Source of the DNA: Lysobacter sp.
GTDB lineage: Bacteria; Pseudomonadota; Gammaproteobacteria; Xanthomonadales; Xanthomonadaceae
DNA length: 64,000 bases
Assembly: GCA_019634715.1 (NCBI GenBank)
Contig: JAHCAU010000015.1
Coordinates: 62,001 to 126,000, forward strand
Direction: 5' to 3'
Part shown: positions 15,999 to 24,339 of the stretch, in pieces
Layout: every line of letters begins with the position of its first letter
Position numbering within the stretch: position 1 is the first letter of the stretch
Translations under genes and position numbers: made by a program
The notes under the pieces: model-generated
What the model saw: only the letters and a program-made list of their open reading frames with translations
Told to the model about the DNA's origin: nothing
Database searches by the model: none

Positions 15999-17066
15999 GT
16001 GGCAGCGAAAAAACCCGTGAAGAAGGCCGCGAAGGCCACCAAGCAACCCGCCCGGGCGGCCGTGAAGAAGACTGCGGCCAAGCCCGCCGCCAAACCAGCG
16101 GCGAAGGCACCCGCCAAGGCCCCGGCCAAGGCAGCCAAGCCCGCCGCCAAGGCAACGGCGGCGGCGACCGCGAAGAAGGCCCCGGCCAAGCCGGCGGCGA
16201 AAGCCGTCGCCAGGCCCGTGGCCAAGCCTGCCGCCAAGGCGGCGGTGAAGCCGGCCGCGAAGAAGGCCGCCGCCAAGCCCGCCGCGAAGCCTGCGCCCGC
16301 CGCCAAGGCCGAGACCAAGGCCAAGGCGCCGGTGAAAGCGCCGGTCAAGGCTGCGGCACCTGTCAAGGCGCCGGCCATCAAGTCCCCCGCACCGAAGCCG
16401 CCGAGCAAGGTCGAGGCCAAGCCGGCCGCTGCACCGAAGGCCGAAGTGCCCAAGGCGGCACCGGCCAAGGCCGAGGCCCCGAAGGCCGCGGTCAAGGCGT
16501 CCGCCCCGAGCAAGCCGACCCAGACGGCCGTTCCCGCCGTGACGCCCCGTCCGGCCGCCGGCAAGGTCGCGGTGGCCGTGGCCTCGCGCCCGGTCTCGCC
16601 GGCCCCGAAGACCGAGTACAAGGTCGTGCCCTACAAGACCGACGAAGCCACCGGCCGTCCGATCGTCCCCGAGGGCTACAAGCCCGGTGTGGACGAGGAG
16701 TACATGAGTCCGCTGCAGCTGGAGTATTTCCGCCAGCGCCTGCTGCAGTGGCGCGCCGAGCTGATCGAGGAGTCGAAGCAGACCATCGAGAACCTCAAGG
16801 ACGAAGTGCGCGACGTCGGCGACGACGCCGAACGCGCCACCCGCGAGACCGAGAACTCGCTGGAACTGCGCACCCGCGACCGCTACCGCAAGCTGATCGG
16901 CAAGATCGACAGCACGCTCAAGCGCGTCGACTCCGGCGAATACGGCTACAGCGTCGACTCCGGCGAGGAAATCGGCCTGCACCGCCTGGAGGCCCGCCTC
17001 ACCGCCGAGCGCACCATCGACGAACAGGAACGCTGGGAGCACCTGCAGAAGCAGCAGGGCGACTGA
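15999..17066 (+). CDS. dksA: DksA/TraR-family RNA polymerase-binding protein with histone-like tail, cysteine-free finger
   Basis: A 355-residue protein. Residues 1 to about 215 are a Lys/Ala/Pro-rich, low-complexity tail (PAAKA- and KKPA-type repeats) resembling histone H1-like bacterial proteins. The C-terminal 120 residues are a DksA coiled coil, with tip DVGDDAERAT, and a finger region. All four zinc-finger cysteines expected of E. coli DksA are replaced: GYSVDSGEEIG and AERTIDEQ stand where GYCxxCG and xxCIDC are expected. DksA works with ppGpp in the RNA polymerase secondary channel. The GTG start at 15999 follows an AAGGA site; the open frame upstream lacks support. A strong terminator follows. 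Confidence 0.85.
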   Translation: MAAKKPVKKAAKATKQPARAAVKKTAAKPAAKPAAKAPAKAPAKAAKPAAKATAAATAKKAPAKPAAKAVARPVAKPAAKAAVKPAAKKAAAKPAAKPAPAAKAETKAKAPVKAPVKAAAPVKAPAIKSPAPKPPSKVEAKPAAAPKAEVPKAAPAKAEAPKAAVKASAPSKPTQTAVPAVTPRPAAGKVAVAVASRPVSPAPKTEYKVVPYKTDEATGRPIVPEGYKPGVDEEYMSPLQLEYFRQRLLQWRAELIEESKQTIENLKDEVRDVGDDAERATRETENSLELRTRDRYRKLIGKIDSTLKRVDSGEYGYSVDSGEEIGLHRLEARLTAERTIDEQERWEHLQKQQGD

Positions 17067-17091
17067 GCCCGGCCCGGATCGTCGAGATCAC

Positions 17092-17121
17092 GAAAAACCC
17101 CGTGGAAACGCGGGGTTTTTC
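17092..17121. terminator. bidirectional intrinsic terminator
   Basis: A perfect 11-bp stem, GAAAAACCCCG (17092-17102) with CGGGGTTTTTC (17111-17121), has an 8-base loop. It gives a T tract on the plus strand for dksA and the mirrored tract on the minus strand for the convergent gene ending at 17120. Confidence 0.9.
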
Positions 17122-17662
17122 ATTGTTCGTCTTCCGGCCTGAGCGGAGACATGGACCATGCCTGCGAGGCCATGAGTGACCTGGCCTCCGCATCGAATTC
17201 GGCGCGGTAATGATGCTCGTGGGGTGACGGGATCGAGAGTTCGCCTTCGCTGAAGGCGCGTTCGCTCAGGCAGTTTGCGAAGCGTTCGATCGGGCCGTAT
17301 GCGTAGAGCAGATTGTGCCGGTCCCACACGAGCGTCGCGCTGATGGCCGGGTCGTGCAGCCACAGGTCGAAGCGTGCATCGGCAGCGAAGAATCCTGCGA
17401 ACGTCCGCAACCATGCGATGACACTCGGCTTGTCCAGCAAGGGGCTCTGGTACCGCCCCGGGTGGGCTTCACCGCGAGGCGTGTGGAGGACGTACAGGAG
17501 GTGGAACGGGCCTTCGAGTGGCGCCAGCAGGCTTTCGAAGAGATCGGCATCGCCATCGGGCACGCCGGCCACGAGGCGGTGTCGCTCCCGGCGGTAGACG
17601 GGCGGATGTCTGTGCGGCACCCACTCGCCGTCGACCTCGTGGAACAGCTTCTGCGGTTTCAA
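17120..17662 (-). CDS. hypothetical protein translationally coupled to the MFS gene
   Basis: A 180-residue protein of unknown function with no membrane segment or signal peptide. It begins KPQKLFHEVDGEWVPHRHPP after a TTG start at 17662 that overlaps the TGA of the upstream transporter (TTGA). A GAAGGA sequence is placed as ribosome-binding site. Aromatic and acidic residues are frequent (FDLWLHDP, YAYGPIERFANCL). The gene's stop lies inside the shared terminator. Coupling suggests the same operon as the transporter and sufE; no function is assigned. Confidence 0.65.
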   Translation of the reverse strand: MKPQKLFHEVDGEWVPHRHPPVYRRERHRLVAGVPDGDADLFESLLAPLEGPFHLLYVLHTPRGEAHPGRYQSPLLDKPSVIAWLRTFAGFFAADARFDLWLHDPAISATLVWDRHNLLYAYGPIERFANCLSERAFSEGELSIPSPHEHHYRAEFDAEARSLMASQAWSMSPLRPEDEQ

Positions 17663-18975
17663 TGCAAATCCTTCAGATCCAGCCTGCGCAGCGTCGGCGC
17701 CTTCAGCGCGGTGAACGCGACCACGCCCAGGGTAACGCAGCCACCCAGGACCACGGCGTTCGCGAGGCCGAGCAGGCGCGCCATCGAACCGGCGTAGAAG
17801 GCGCCGAGTTCGTTCGAGGAGCTGATGAAGATGCTGTTGATCGACGACACGCGGCCGCGCATGTGGTCGGGCGTGGCGAGCTGCATGATCGTCGAGCGCA
17901 GCACCACCGACACGCCGTCGAACATGCCCGAGAGCAGCATCAGCAGCACCGACAGCCACAGGGTTTCCGACAGGCCGAAGCCGATGATGCACAGGCCGAA
18001 GCCGGCGACCGAGCCGAGCAGGAAGCGCCCGGCATGCTGCTGGATCGGCTTGCGCGCCAGCCACAGGCCGACCAACACCGCGCCGGCGGCGGGCGCGCTG
18101 CGCAGCAGGCCCAGGCCCATCTCGCCAGCGTTGAGGATGTCCTTGCTGAAGGCCGGCGCCAGCGACACCGCACCGCCGAACAGCACCGCGAACATGTCCA
18201 GCGCCATCGCGCCGAGCATCACCGGGGTGCGGAACACGAAGCGCAGGCCCTCGCCGATGCTGGCGAAGATCGGTGTGCGCTCGTGCGACAGGGCCGGCTC
18301 GGTGGTGCGCAGCGTCGCCAGCGCCACCGCCGCGGCGAGCGCCGCGATCGCGCCGAGCGCGTAGGACCAGGCATTGGGCTCGACCGCGCCTTCGCCGAAA
18401 CCGCCCAGTTCCTTCGCCAGCCAGATCGCGCCGGTGCCGATCACCGGGCCCAGCACCAGCGCGCCCTGGAACACCACCGCGCCGATGCTGGACGCGCGCG
18501 CGAACTGGTCGCGCGGCAGCACGCGGGCGAACAGGGTGTTGTAGACCGGACCGAGGAAGGCGCGGACCATGCCGGTGAACACGATCGCGCCGTAGATCAG
18601 CACCAGGCGCGGCCCGCTGTCCTCGACATCGCCGAACAGCCAGCCGGCGGCGACCGGGACCAGCAGCAGCGGCGTGATCGCCAGGCCGAGGCAGGCGATG
18701 GTGCCGAGGCGTCGCTTCGGCAGGTGGTCGACCAGATAGCCGGCGAACGGCGCGACGCAGAAGAAGGGCAGCACTTCGGCCAGGCCGAGCAGGCCGAGCT
18801 TCCACGGGTCGCCGGTGAGGGTGTAGACGTGCCAGCCGACGGTGACCGCGACGATCTGGTACGACACCACCGTCAGCAGGCGGTAGGCCATCAGCCGCAG
18901 GAAGGCGGGGTGGCGCAGCGGCGATGCGCTGGCAGCGGGTGGGCCGGATGTGTCGCCGGTGTCGCTTGCGTCCAT
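17659..18975 (-). CDS. MFS transporter, EntS-like
   Basis: A 438-residue inner-membrane carrier with about 12 hydrophobic segments. It has the loop motif GYLVDHLPKRRLG (about 79-91), matching the MFS loop 2-3 signature, and a long middle loop. The N-terminus (1-20) is Ser/Ala-rich and cytoplasmic. It resembles the MFS_3 group that includes enterobactin exporter EntS; the substrate cannot be read from the sequence. It is 12 bp after sufE on the same strand. Confidence 0.82.
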   Translation of the reverse strand: MDASDTGDTSGPPAASASPLRHPAFLRLMAYRLLTVVSYQIVAVTVGWHVYTLTGDPWKLGLLGLAEVLPFFCVAPFAGYLVDHLPKRRLGTIACLGLAITPLLLVPVAAGWLFGDVEDSGPRLVLIYGAIVFTGMVRAFLGPVYNTLFARVLPRDQFARASSIGAVVFQGALVLGPVIGTGAIWLAKELGGFGEGAVEPNAWSYALGAIAALAAAVALATLRTTEPALSHERTPIFASIGEGLRFVFRTPVMLGAMALDMFAVLFGGAVSLAPAFSKDILNAGEMGLGLLRSAPAAGAVLVGLWLARKPIQQHAGRFLLGSVAGFGLCIIGFGLSETLWLSVLLMLLSGMFDGVSVVLRSTIMQLATPDHMRGRVSSINSIFISSSNELGAFYAGSMARLLGLANAVVLGGCVTLGVVAFTALKAPTLRRLDLKDLH

Positions 18976-18987
18976 ATGCCCGTGCGC

Positions 18988-19437
18988 TCAGTGCGCGACG
19001 CGCGCGCCGGCAGCGTCCGAGGCCCGGGCCTTGATGAAGGCCAGCAGCGCGACCAGACCGTTGCTGCGCGTCGGCGAGAGATGCTTCGCCAGGCCGATGT
19101 CGGCGATGTAGGTGGTCTCGGTGGCGAGGATCTCGTGGGCGCTGCGCCCCGAATAGACACGCAGGGCGAGGTAGACCAGACCGGAGACGATGGCCGAGTC
19201 GCTGGCGGCGGTGAAGTCGAGCTTCGCCGCATCGCCGGACGCGACGATCCACACCATCGACTGGCAGCCGTGCAGGCGGTGTTCCTCGGTCTTCAGCGCC
19301 TCGTCCATCGGCGGCAGCTTGCGGCCGAGGTCGATCAGGTACTGGTAGCGCTCCGACCAGTCGCCGAAGAACGCGAATTCCTCGCGGATGGCGTCCTGGG
19401 CGGCGGTGGCGGTGGGCTCGAGGGGGAAGGTGGTCAT
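18988..19437 (-). CDS. sufE: cysteine desulfuration protein SufE
   Basis: A 149-residue sulphur-acceptor protein that takes persulfide from a cysteine desulfurase (SufS or CsdA) for Fe-S cluster assembly. The active cysteine lies in HRLHGCQSMVW, the family signature. EEFAFFGDWSERYQYLIDLG is typical of the N-terminal region. The ATG at 19437 gives the usual length. The suf operon is not in the window, so this is a stand-alone copy, possibly CsdE-like. It is followed closely by the MFS gene. Confidence 0.92.
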   Translation of the reverse strand: MTTFPLEPTATAAQDAIREEFAFFGDWSERYQYLIDLGRKLPPMDEALKTEEHRLHGCQSMVWIVASGDAAKLDFTAASDSAIVSGLVYLALRVYSGRSAHEILATETTYIADIGLAKHLSPTRSNGLVALLAFIKARASDAAGARVAH

Positions 19438-19449
19438 CGGTCGTAGATT

Positions 19450-19640
19450 GTAGGAGCGGCGAGAGCCGCGATGGCTCGTGCCGTTGATCCGTGAAGAGCG
19501 TTCCGTCCGCTGCGCGGCCGGGTTCATTTCTTTTGCTGGCCCAAAAGAAACGAACCAAAGAAAAGGGCCTTCCCCGACAAGGCGAACCTGTTACCGGTTC
19601 GGCTGCGGGGATTTTCCGACTCGCCATCCATGGCTCGGTC
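19450..19640. repeat. dispersed repeat tract between sufE and cysS
   Basis: A GTAGGAGCGGCGAGAGCCGC palindrome starts at 19450. It is followed by a hairpin TTCTTTTG/CAAAAGAA (19528-19549) and the AAGAAACGAACCAAAGAAAA tract. This tract is a familiar intergenic repeat in proteobacterial genomes and often gives false short genes. I see no real gene here. Confidence 0.55.
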
Positions 19641-19702
19641 GGAAAACGACGCGCCTCCTGCGCGTCGCCCTCCGGGTCTGGAGGGCGGGTCGGTCATTCG
19701 TT

Positions 19703-21097
19703 TCAGGCGCGCTTCCAACGCACCCCTTGCGGCGTGTCCTCCAGCAGCACGCCTTCGTCGGCGAGCTGCTTGCGGATCGCGTCGGAGCGGGCGAAATCGC
19801 GGTTCTTCTTCGCTTCGTTGCGTTCGTCGACCAGCGCCTGGATGCGGGCGTCGTCGTCGCCGGATGCGCCGCGCGCGAACCAGGCTTCGTGCGACTGCTG
19901 CAGCAGGCCGAGGGCGAGGCCGGCGCCGAGGAGCTCGGATTTCAGGCGTCGGCGCGCATCGGCGTCCGTGGCCTTGCGCGCTTCGCCGGCGATGCGGGCC
20001 ACTTCGGAGAGCGCGAGCGGGGTGTTGAGGTCGTCGTTGAGCGCATCCTCGACGCCAGCCGGGATCGCAGCCGTCGCATCGACATCCGCCAGGTCGCGCA
20101 GCGTGCCGTACAGCCGGTCCAGCGTCTTGATCGACTGCTCGATCAGCCCATCCGACCATTCCAGCGGCTGCCGGTAATGCGCCGAGAGCAGGGCGTAGCG
20201 CAGTGCCTCCGGCGGCTGCTCGCGCACCAGATCGTGCACGCGCTGGATGTTGCCGACCGACTTGGCCATCTTGGCGCCGCCGAAATTCAGCATGCCGTTG
20301 TGCATCCACCAGCGCGCGAAGGTCTTGTGGCTGCCGTCGGCGTGCTTGTGCGTGCATTCGCTCTGCGCGACTTCGTTCTCGTGGTGCGGGAACTGCAGGT
20401 CGACGCCGCCGGCATGGATGTCGATGGTTTCGCCCAGGTGGGCCTCGGCCATCGCCGAGCATTCGATGTGCCAGCCGGGGCGGCCGACGCTCCACGGCGA
20501 GTCCCAGCCCGGCAGGCCCTCGGTCGAGGGCTTCCACAGCACGAAGTCGCCCGGATTGCGCTTGTACGGCGCCACTTCGACGCGCGCGCCGGCCAGCATT
20601 TCCTCGGGATCGCGGCGCGAGAGCTTGCCGTAGTCCGGGAAACTGTCCACCGCGAACAGCACGTGGCCCTCGGCGGCGTAGGCGTGGCCCTGGTCGATCA
20701 GGCGCTGGATCATCGCGATCATGTGCGGGATGTGCGCGGTCGCGGCCGGCTCGATGTCCGGAGCGAAGTCGCCGCTCACACCGAGCATGGCCATGTCGTC
20801 GCGATAGGCGGCGGCGAACCTGTCGGTGATCGTCGAGATCGGCACCCCCTGTTCCAGCGCGGCGGCGTTGATCTTGTCGTCAACGTCGGTGATGTTGCGG
20901 GCGTAGCGCAGCTTTCCGTAGCGACGGCGGAGCAGGGCGGCGAGCACCCCGAACACCACCGGGCCGCGCGCGTTGCCGATGTGCACGTAGTTGTAGACCG
21001 TGGGGCCGCACACGTACAGCGTCGGGCCGGCCGCGGGATCGAGGGGTGCGAAGGCCTCGACCTTGCGGGTCAGGCTGTTGTACAGATGCAGGCTCAT
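19703..21097 (-). CDS. cysS: cysteinyl-tRNA synthetase
   Basis: A 464-residue class I aminoacyl-tRNA synthetase charging tRNA-Cys. It shows YVCGPTVYNYVHIGNARG, with the first zinc cysteine and the HIGH-like motif. It also has SVGRPGWHIECSAM (second zinc cysteine), GGVDLQFPHHENE (zinc His/Glu) and KMAKSVGN (KMSKS loop). The DALR anticodon domain is C-terminal, after residue about 320. Full length. Transcribed alone. Confidence 0.96.
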   Translation of the reverse strand: MSLHLYNSLTRKVEAFAPLDPAAGPTLYVCGPTVYNYVHIGNARGPVVFGVLAALLRRRYGKLRYARNITDVDDKINAAALEQGVPISTITDRFAAAYRDDMAMLGVSGDFAPDIEPAATAHIPHMIAMIQRLIDQGHAYAAEGHVLFAVDSFPDYGKLSRRDPEEMLAGARVEVAPYKRNPGDFVLWKPSTEGLPGWDSPWSVGRPGWHIECSAMAEAHLGETIDIHAGGVDLQFPHHENEVAQSECTHKHADGSHKTFARWWMHNGMLNFGGAKMAKSVGNIQRVHDLVREQPPEALRYALLSAHYRQPLEWSDGLIEQSIKTLDRLYGTLRDLADVDATAAIPAGVEDALNDDLNTPLALSEVARIAGEARKATDADARRRLKSELLGAGLALGLLQQSHEAWFARGASGDDDARIQALVDERNEAKKNRDFARSDAIRKQLADEGVLLEDTPQGVRWKRA

Positions 21098-21212
21098 CGT
21101 GAACGCGTGCGTGGGAGTGGTCCCGATTCTAGCCGTTGCCTCCCCCGCACGACAGCGGGCATTCAGGGTGATGGCGACATCGGTCGGCCCGAGGCTCTAC
21201 ACTGGCCTGCTC

Positions 21213-21602
21213 ATGCGCCCGATTCCCGCTGCCCTTGCCCGCTGTGCCTGCCTGTCGTCGCTGATCGCGCTGTCCGCTGCGCATGCCGACGAGAAGAGCG
21301 GTCAGCAGCCGTCCAATGTCCGCACCGAATACGCACAGGTCCTGCGCGTGGAGCCGGTCTACCAGACCCTGCGCGCCCAGGCGGTCGAGGAGCGCTGCGA
21401 GCCGCCCTCGGAAGTGGGGCCCGCCGCGCGGCTGTGCCGTCCGGTGCGGGTGCAGAAGGAGTTCCAGCGCCCGGTGGCCTACGACGTGGACTACATCCAT
21501 CGCGGCGTGACCTACCGTTCGCGCCTGCCCATCGATCCAGGCAAGCGCCTGCGGGTGCGGATCACCGTCACTCCCGACATCCCGCCCGGCGAGAAGCGCT
21601 GA
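21213..21602 (+). CDS. hypothetical exported protein with YcfJ/Umo-like C-terminal region
   Basis: A 129-residue protein starting MRPIPAALARCACLSSLIAL, with a signal peptide ending near AHA (about residue 25). The mature part has two cysteines (RCEPP and RLCRP) and a beta-rich end. Its VAYDVDYIHRGVTYRSRLP and PGKRLRVRITVTP are the pattern seen at the C-terminus of YcfJ/UmoD-type envelope proteins, but without a glycine zipper. The role is unknown; envelope location is likely. An upstream in-frame ATG at 21171 is possible. Confidence 0.6.
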   Translation: MRPIPAALARCACLSSLIALSAAHADEKSGQQPSNVRTEYAQVLRVEPVYQTLRAQAVEERCEPPSEVGPAARLCRPVRVQKEFQRPVAYDVDYIHRGVTYRSRLPIDPGKRLRVRITVTPDIPPGEKR

Positions 21603-22083
21603 GTCGGCGCATAAGGGCATGATCGATCCTCATGAGCATTCCTCATGAGCATCCAGGCCCCGCCTGCGCGGCGCTCGTTGCCCGGCCCGGATGGCGGACT
21701 CCCGTGAAATTGCCGTGAAATTGCGATGAATGCCACGAATCGGCAGGCAACACGTCCGGGCATGCGCGCCCGTCGCCGGATGCTTGCGATGCAGGGCCAC
21801 CCGTGCGAGCATGCGCGCCCTATGAACACCTGCTCCTTCCTCGGCGCCCAGCCGCTTGCGACGACCAGTGCCCGGATGGCCTCCGGCATGACCTCGCGCG
21901 CGCGCCGACCGGAACCCCACACGCCAGCTGGGTGATCCGGAGCTTCGTCGTTGCCGCAACGACACACAAGAATCCACCGATCAGGCCCGGCTCCCGCCGG
22001 GCCTTTTCTTTTTCCGCCTTTCCTCATTCCGCAACCTCTCCCCGTCATCCTCGCGCAGACCGCGCCCCCACCGAGACCTTGCC
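21603..22083 (+). promoter_or_regulatory. leader/control region of the arginine-proline cluster
   Basis: This 481-bp region has no convincing gene. It holds a 13-bp tandem repeat TCCTCATGAGCAT (21627-21639, 21640-21652) with an internal CTCATGAG palindrome. It also holds an 11-bp tandem repeat CCGTGAAATTG (21702-21712, 21713-21723) followed by a poorer third copy. A 37-codon open frame with clustered Arg codons (21822-21935) comes next, then a hairpin (21947-21963) and a strong terminator (21984-22013). The arrangement suggests protein binding plus possible attenuation before argF'; both are inferences. Confidence 0.45.
21984..22013 (+). terminator. intrinsic terminator 70 bp upstream of argF'
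   Basis: An 8-bp perfect stem GGCCCGGC/GCCGGGCC (21984-21991 with 21996-22003) has a TCCC loop and is followed by TTTTCTTTTT. It is canonical in form. It either ends transcription from the upstream exported-protein gene or acts as an attenuator for the arg cluster. Confidence 0.8.
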
Positions 22084-23088
22084 ATGAAGCATTTCCTGAA
22101 CACCCAGGACTGGAGCCGCGCCGAACTCGACGCCGTACTCGTGGAGGCCGCCCGCTTCAAGCGCGAGAAACTGGGCGATCAGCTCAAGGGCAAGTCGATC
22201 GCGCTGGTCTTCTTCAACCCGTCCATGCGCACCCGCACGAGCTTCGAACTGGGCGCGTTCCAGCTCGGCGGCCATGCCGTGGTGCTGGCGCCCGGCAAGG
22301 ACGCGTGGCCGATCGAGTTCGACCTGGGCACGGTCATGGACGGCGAGACCGAGGAGCACATCGCCGAGGTGGCGAAAGTGCTCAGCCGCTATGTCGACCT
22401 GATCGGCGTGCGCGCCTTCCCGAAGTTCATCGATTGGGCCAGCGACCGCCAGGACAAGGTGCTGGCCGCCTTCGCGAAGTACGCGACCGTGCCGGTGATC
22501 AACATGGAGACGATCACCCATCCCTGCCAGGAACTGGCGCACGCGCTGGCGCTGCAGGAGCACTTCGGCACGTCCGACCTGCGCGGCAGGAAGTACGTGC
22601 TGACCTGGACCTACCATCCGAAGGCGCTGAACACGGCGGTCGCGAACTCCGCGCTGACGATCGCCACGCGCCTGGGCATGGATGTCACCCTGCTCTGCCC
22701 GACGCCGGACTACATCCTCGACGAGCGCTACATGGGTTGGGCCGAGCAGAACGTCGCCGAGAACGGCGGTTCGCTCACCGTCAGCCACGACATCGACAGC
22801 GCCTATGCCGGTGCCGACATCGTCTACGCCAAGAGCTGGGGCGCGCTGCCGTTCTTCGGCAACTGGGAACCCGAAAAGCCCATCCGCGACCAGTTCAAGC
22901 ACTTCATCGTCGACGAGCGCAAGATGGCGCTGACCAACAACGGCGTGTTCTCGCACTGCCTGCCGCTGCGCCGCAACGTCAAGGCCACCGATGCGGTGAT
23001 GGATGCCCCGTACTGCATCGCGGTGAACGAGGCCGAGAACCGCCTGCACGTGCAGAAGGCCGTGATGGCCGCTCTGGCGAAGCAATGA
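22084..23088 (+). CDS. argF': N-acetylornithine carbamoyltransferase
   Basis: A 334-residue transcarbamylase that carbamoylates N-acetyl-L-ornithine to N-acetylcitrulline, replacing ordinary ornithine transcarbamylase in this family of bacteria. Carbamoyl-phosphate motif SMRTRT (47-52), HPCQE and HCLPLRRN are present. Lys300 corresponds to the carboxylated Lys302 of the Xanthomonas enzyme, which binds the acetylated substrate. The whole sequence matches the Xanthomonas structure-determined enzyme closely from memory. It is the first gene of the cluster. Confidence 0.95.
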   Translation: MKHFLNTQDWSRAELDAVLVEAARFKREKLGDQLKGKSIALVFFNPSMRTRTSFELGAFQLGGHAVVLAPGKDAWPIEFDLGTVMDGETEEHIAEVAKVLSRYVDLIGVRAFPKFIDWASDRQDKVLAAFAKYATVPVINMETITHPCQELAHALALQEHFGTSDLRGRKYVLTWTYHPKALNTAVANSALTIATRLGMDVTLLCPTPDYILDERYMGWAEQNVAENGGSLTVSHDIDSAYAGADIVYAKSWGALPFFGNWEPEKPIRDQFKHFIVDERKMALTNNGVFSHCLPLRRNVKATDAVMDAPYCIAVNEAENRLHVQKAVMAALAKQ

Positions 23089-23114
23089 TTTCCCTTCCCC
23101 ACGGAACGTCTTCC

Positions 23115-24329
23115 ATGAACCAGTCCAACGACATCGTCCTCGCCTTTTCCGGTGGCCTCGACACCAGTTTCTGCGTGCCCTACCTGAAGGAACGCGGCTG
23201 GAACGTCCACTCCGTGTTCGCCGACACCGGTGGCGTCGACGCCGACGAACGCGCCTACATCGAAGCGCGCGCGCAGGAGCTGGGCGTGGCTTCGCACATC
23301 ACCATCGACGGTGGCCCGGCCCTGTGGGACGGCTTCGTCAAGCCGTTCGTGCGCGCGGGCGAGGCCTACCAGGGCCAGTATCCGCTGCTGGTGTCGGACC
23401 GTTACCTGATCGTGGACGCGACCCTCGCGCGAGCGCGCGAGCTGGGCACGAATGCCATCGCGCACGGCTGCACCGGCATGGGCAACGACCAGGTGCGCTT
23501 CGACCTTGCGGTGAAGGCCAGCGGCGACTACCGCATCGTCGCGCCGATCCGCGAGATCCAGAAGGAACACACCCAGACCCGCGCCTACGAACAGGCCTAT
23601 CTGGAAGAACGCGGCTTCGGCGTGCGCGCCAAGCAGAAGGCCTACACGATCAACGAAAACCTGCTGGGCGTGACCCTGTCCGGCGGCGAGATCGACACGT
23701 GGGAGGCCCCGGGCGAGGGCGCGCGTGGCTGGTGCGCGCCGCGCGCCGAGTGGCCGGCACAGGCGCTGCAGGTCGCGGTGCGCTTCGTCGAAGGCGAGGC
23801 AGTCGCGATCGACGGTGTCGAACTGCCCGGCGCGCAGATCCTCGCGAAGCTGAATGCGCTGTTCGCGCCCTACGGTGTCGGCCGCGGCATGTACACCGGC
23901 GACACCACCATCGGCCTCAAGGGCCGCATCGTGTACGAAGCGCCGGGTCTGATCGCCCTGCTCGCCGCGCACCGCGCGCTGGAGGAGGCCGTGTTGACCA
24001 AACAGCAGAACCGCTTCAAGCCCGAGGTCGCGCGCAAGTGGGTCGAAGTGGTGTACGAAGGCTTCTGGCACGACCCGCTGAAGACCGACCTCGAAGCCTT
24101 CCTCGCCTCGTCGCAGGCCACGGTCAACGGCGAAGTGGTACTGGAAACGCGCGGCGCGCGCGTCGATGCCGTCGCCGTGCGCTCGCCGCACATCCTCAAC
24201 GCCAGGGGCGCGACCTACGCGCAGTCGGCGGACTGGGGCGTGGAGGAGGCCGAGGGTTTCATCAAGCTCTTCGGCATGAGCAGCACGCTCTGGGCCGAAG
24301 TCAATGGTGGCGTCAATGGCGGCAACTGA
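23115..24329 (+). CDS. argG: argininosuccinate synthase
   Basis: A 404-residue ATP-dependent ligase joining citrulline and aspartate. It has the N-type ATP pyrophosphatase loop LAFSGGLDTS (9-18), IAHGCTGMGNDQVRFD, and the tetramerisation C-terminal region. The ATG at 23115 lies 26 bp after argF' and gives the expected N-terminus; the open frame upstream is only shadow. In this pathway citrulline comes from acetylcitrulline by the next gene's product. The C-terminus has a Gly/Asn tail (NGGVNGGN). Confidence 0.96.
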   Translation: MNQSNDIVLAFSGGLDTSFCVPYLKERGWNVHSVFADTGGVDADERAYIEARAQELGVASHITIDGGPALWDGFVKPFVRAGEAYQGQYPLLVSDRYLIVDATLARARELGTNAIAHGCTGMGNDQVRFDLAVKASGDYRIVAPIREIQKEHTQTRAYEQAYLEERGFGVRAKQKAYTINENLLGVTLSGGEIDTWEAPGEGARGWCAPRAEWPAQALQVAVRFVEGEAVAIDGVELPGAQILAKLNALFAPYGVGRGMYTGDTTIGLKGRIVYEAPGLIALLAAHRALEEAVLTKQQNRFKPEVARKWVEVVYEGFWHDPLKTDLEAFLASSQATVNGEVVLETRGARVDAVAVRSPHILNARGATYAQSADWGVEEAEGFIKLFGMSSTLWAEVNGGVNGGN

Positions 24330-24339
24330 TCCGGAATCG

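Noticed and set aside
15903..17042. Long minus-strand frame opposite dksA
   Set aside because: It is the antisense shadow of the Lys/Ala repeats; its Gly/Leu/Arg-rich translation has no domain and no ribosome-binding site.
19491..20177. Open frame across the repeat tract between sufE and cysS (contains FLLLAQKKRTKEKG-like sequence)
   Set aside because: This is the well-known false translation of an intergenic repeat, and it runs antisense into cysS.
21822..21935. 37-codon frame with Arg codons before argF' as an arginine leader peptide
   Set aside because: Not listed as a gene: ribosome-binding site is poor and the Arg run is only three in four codons. It is kept as a weak element of the leader finding.
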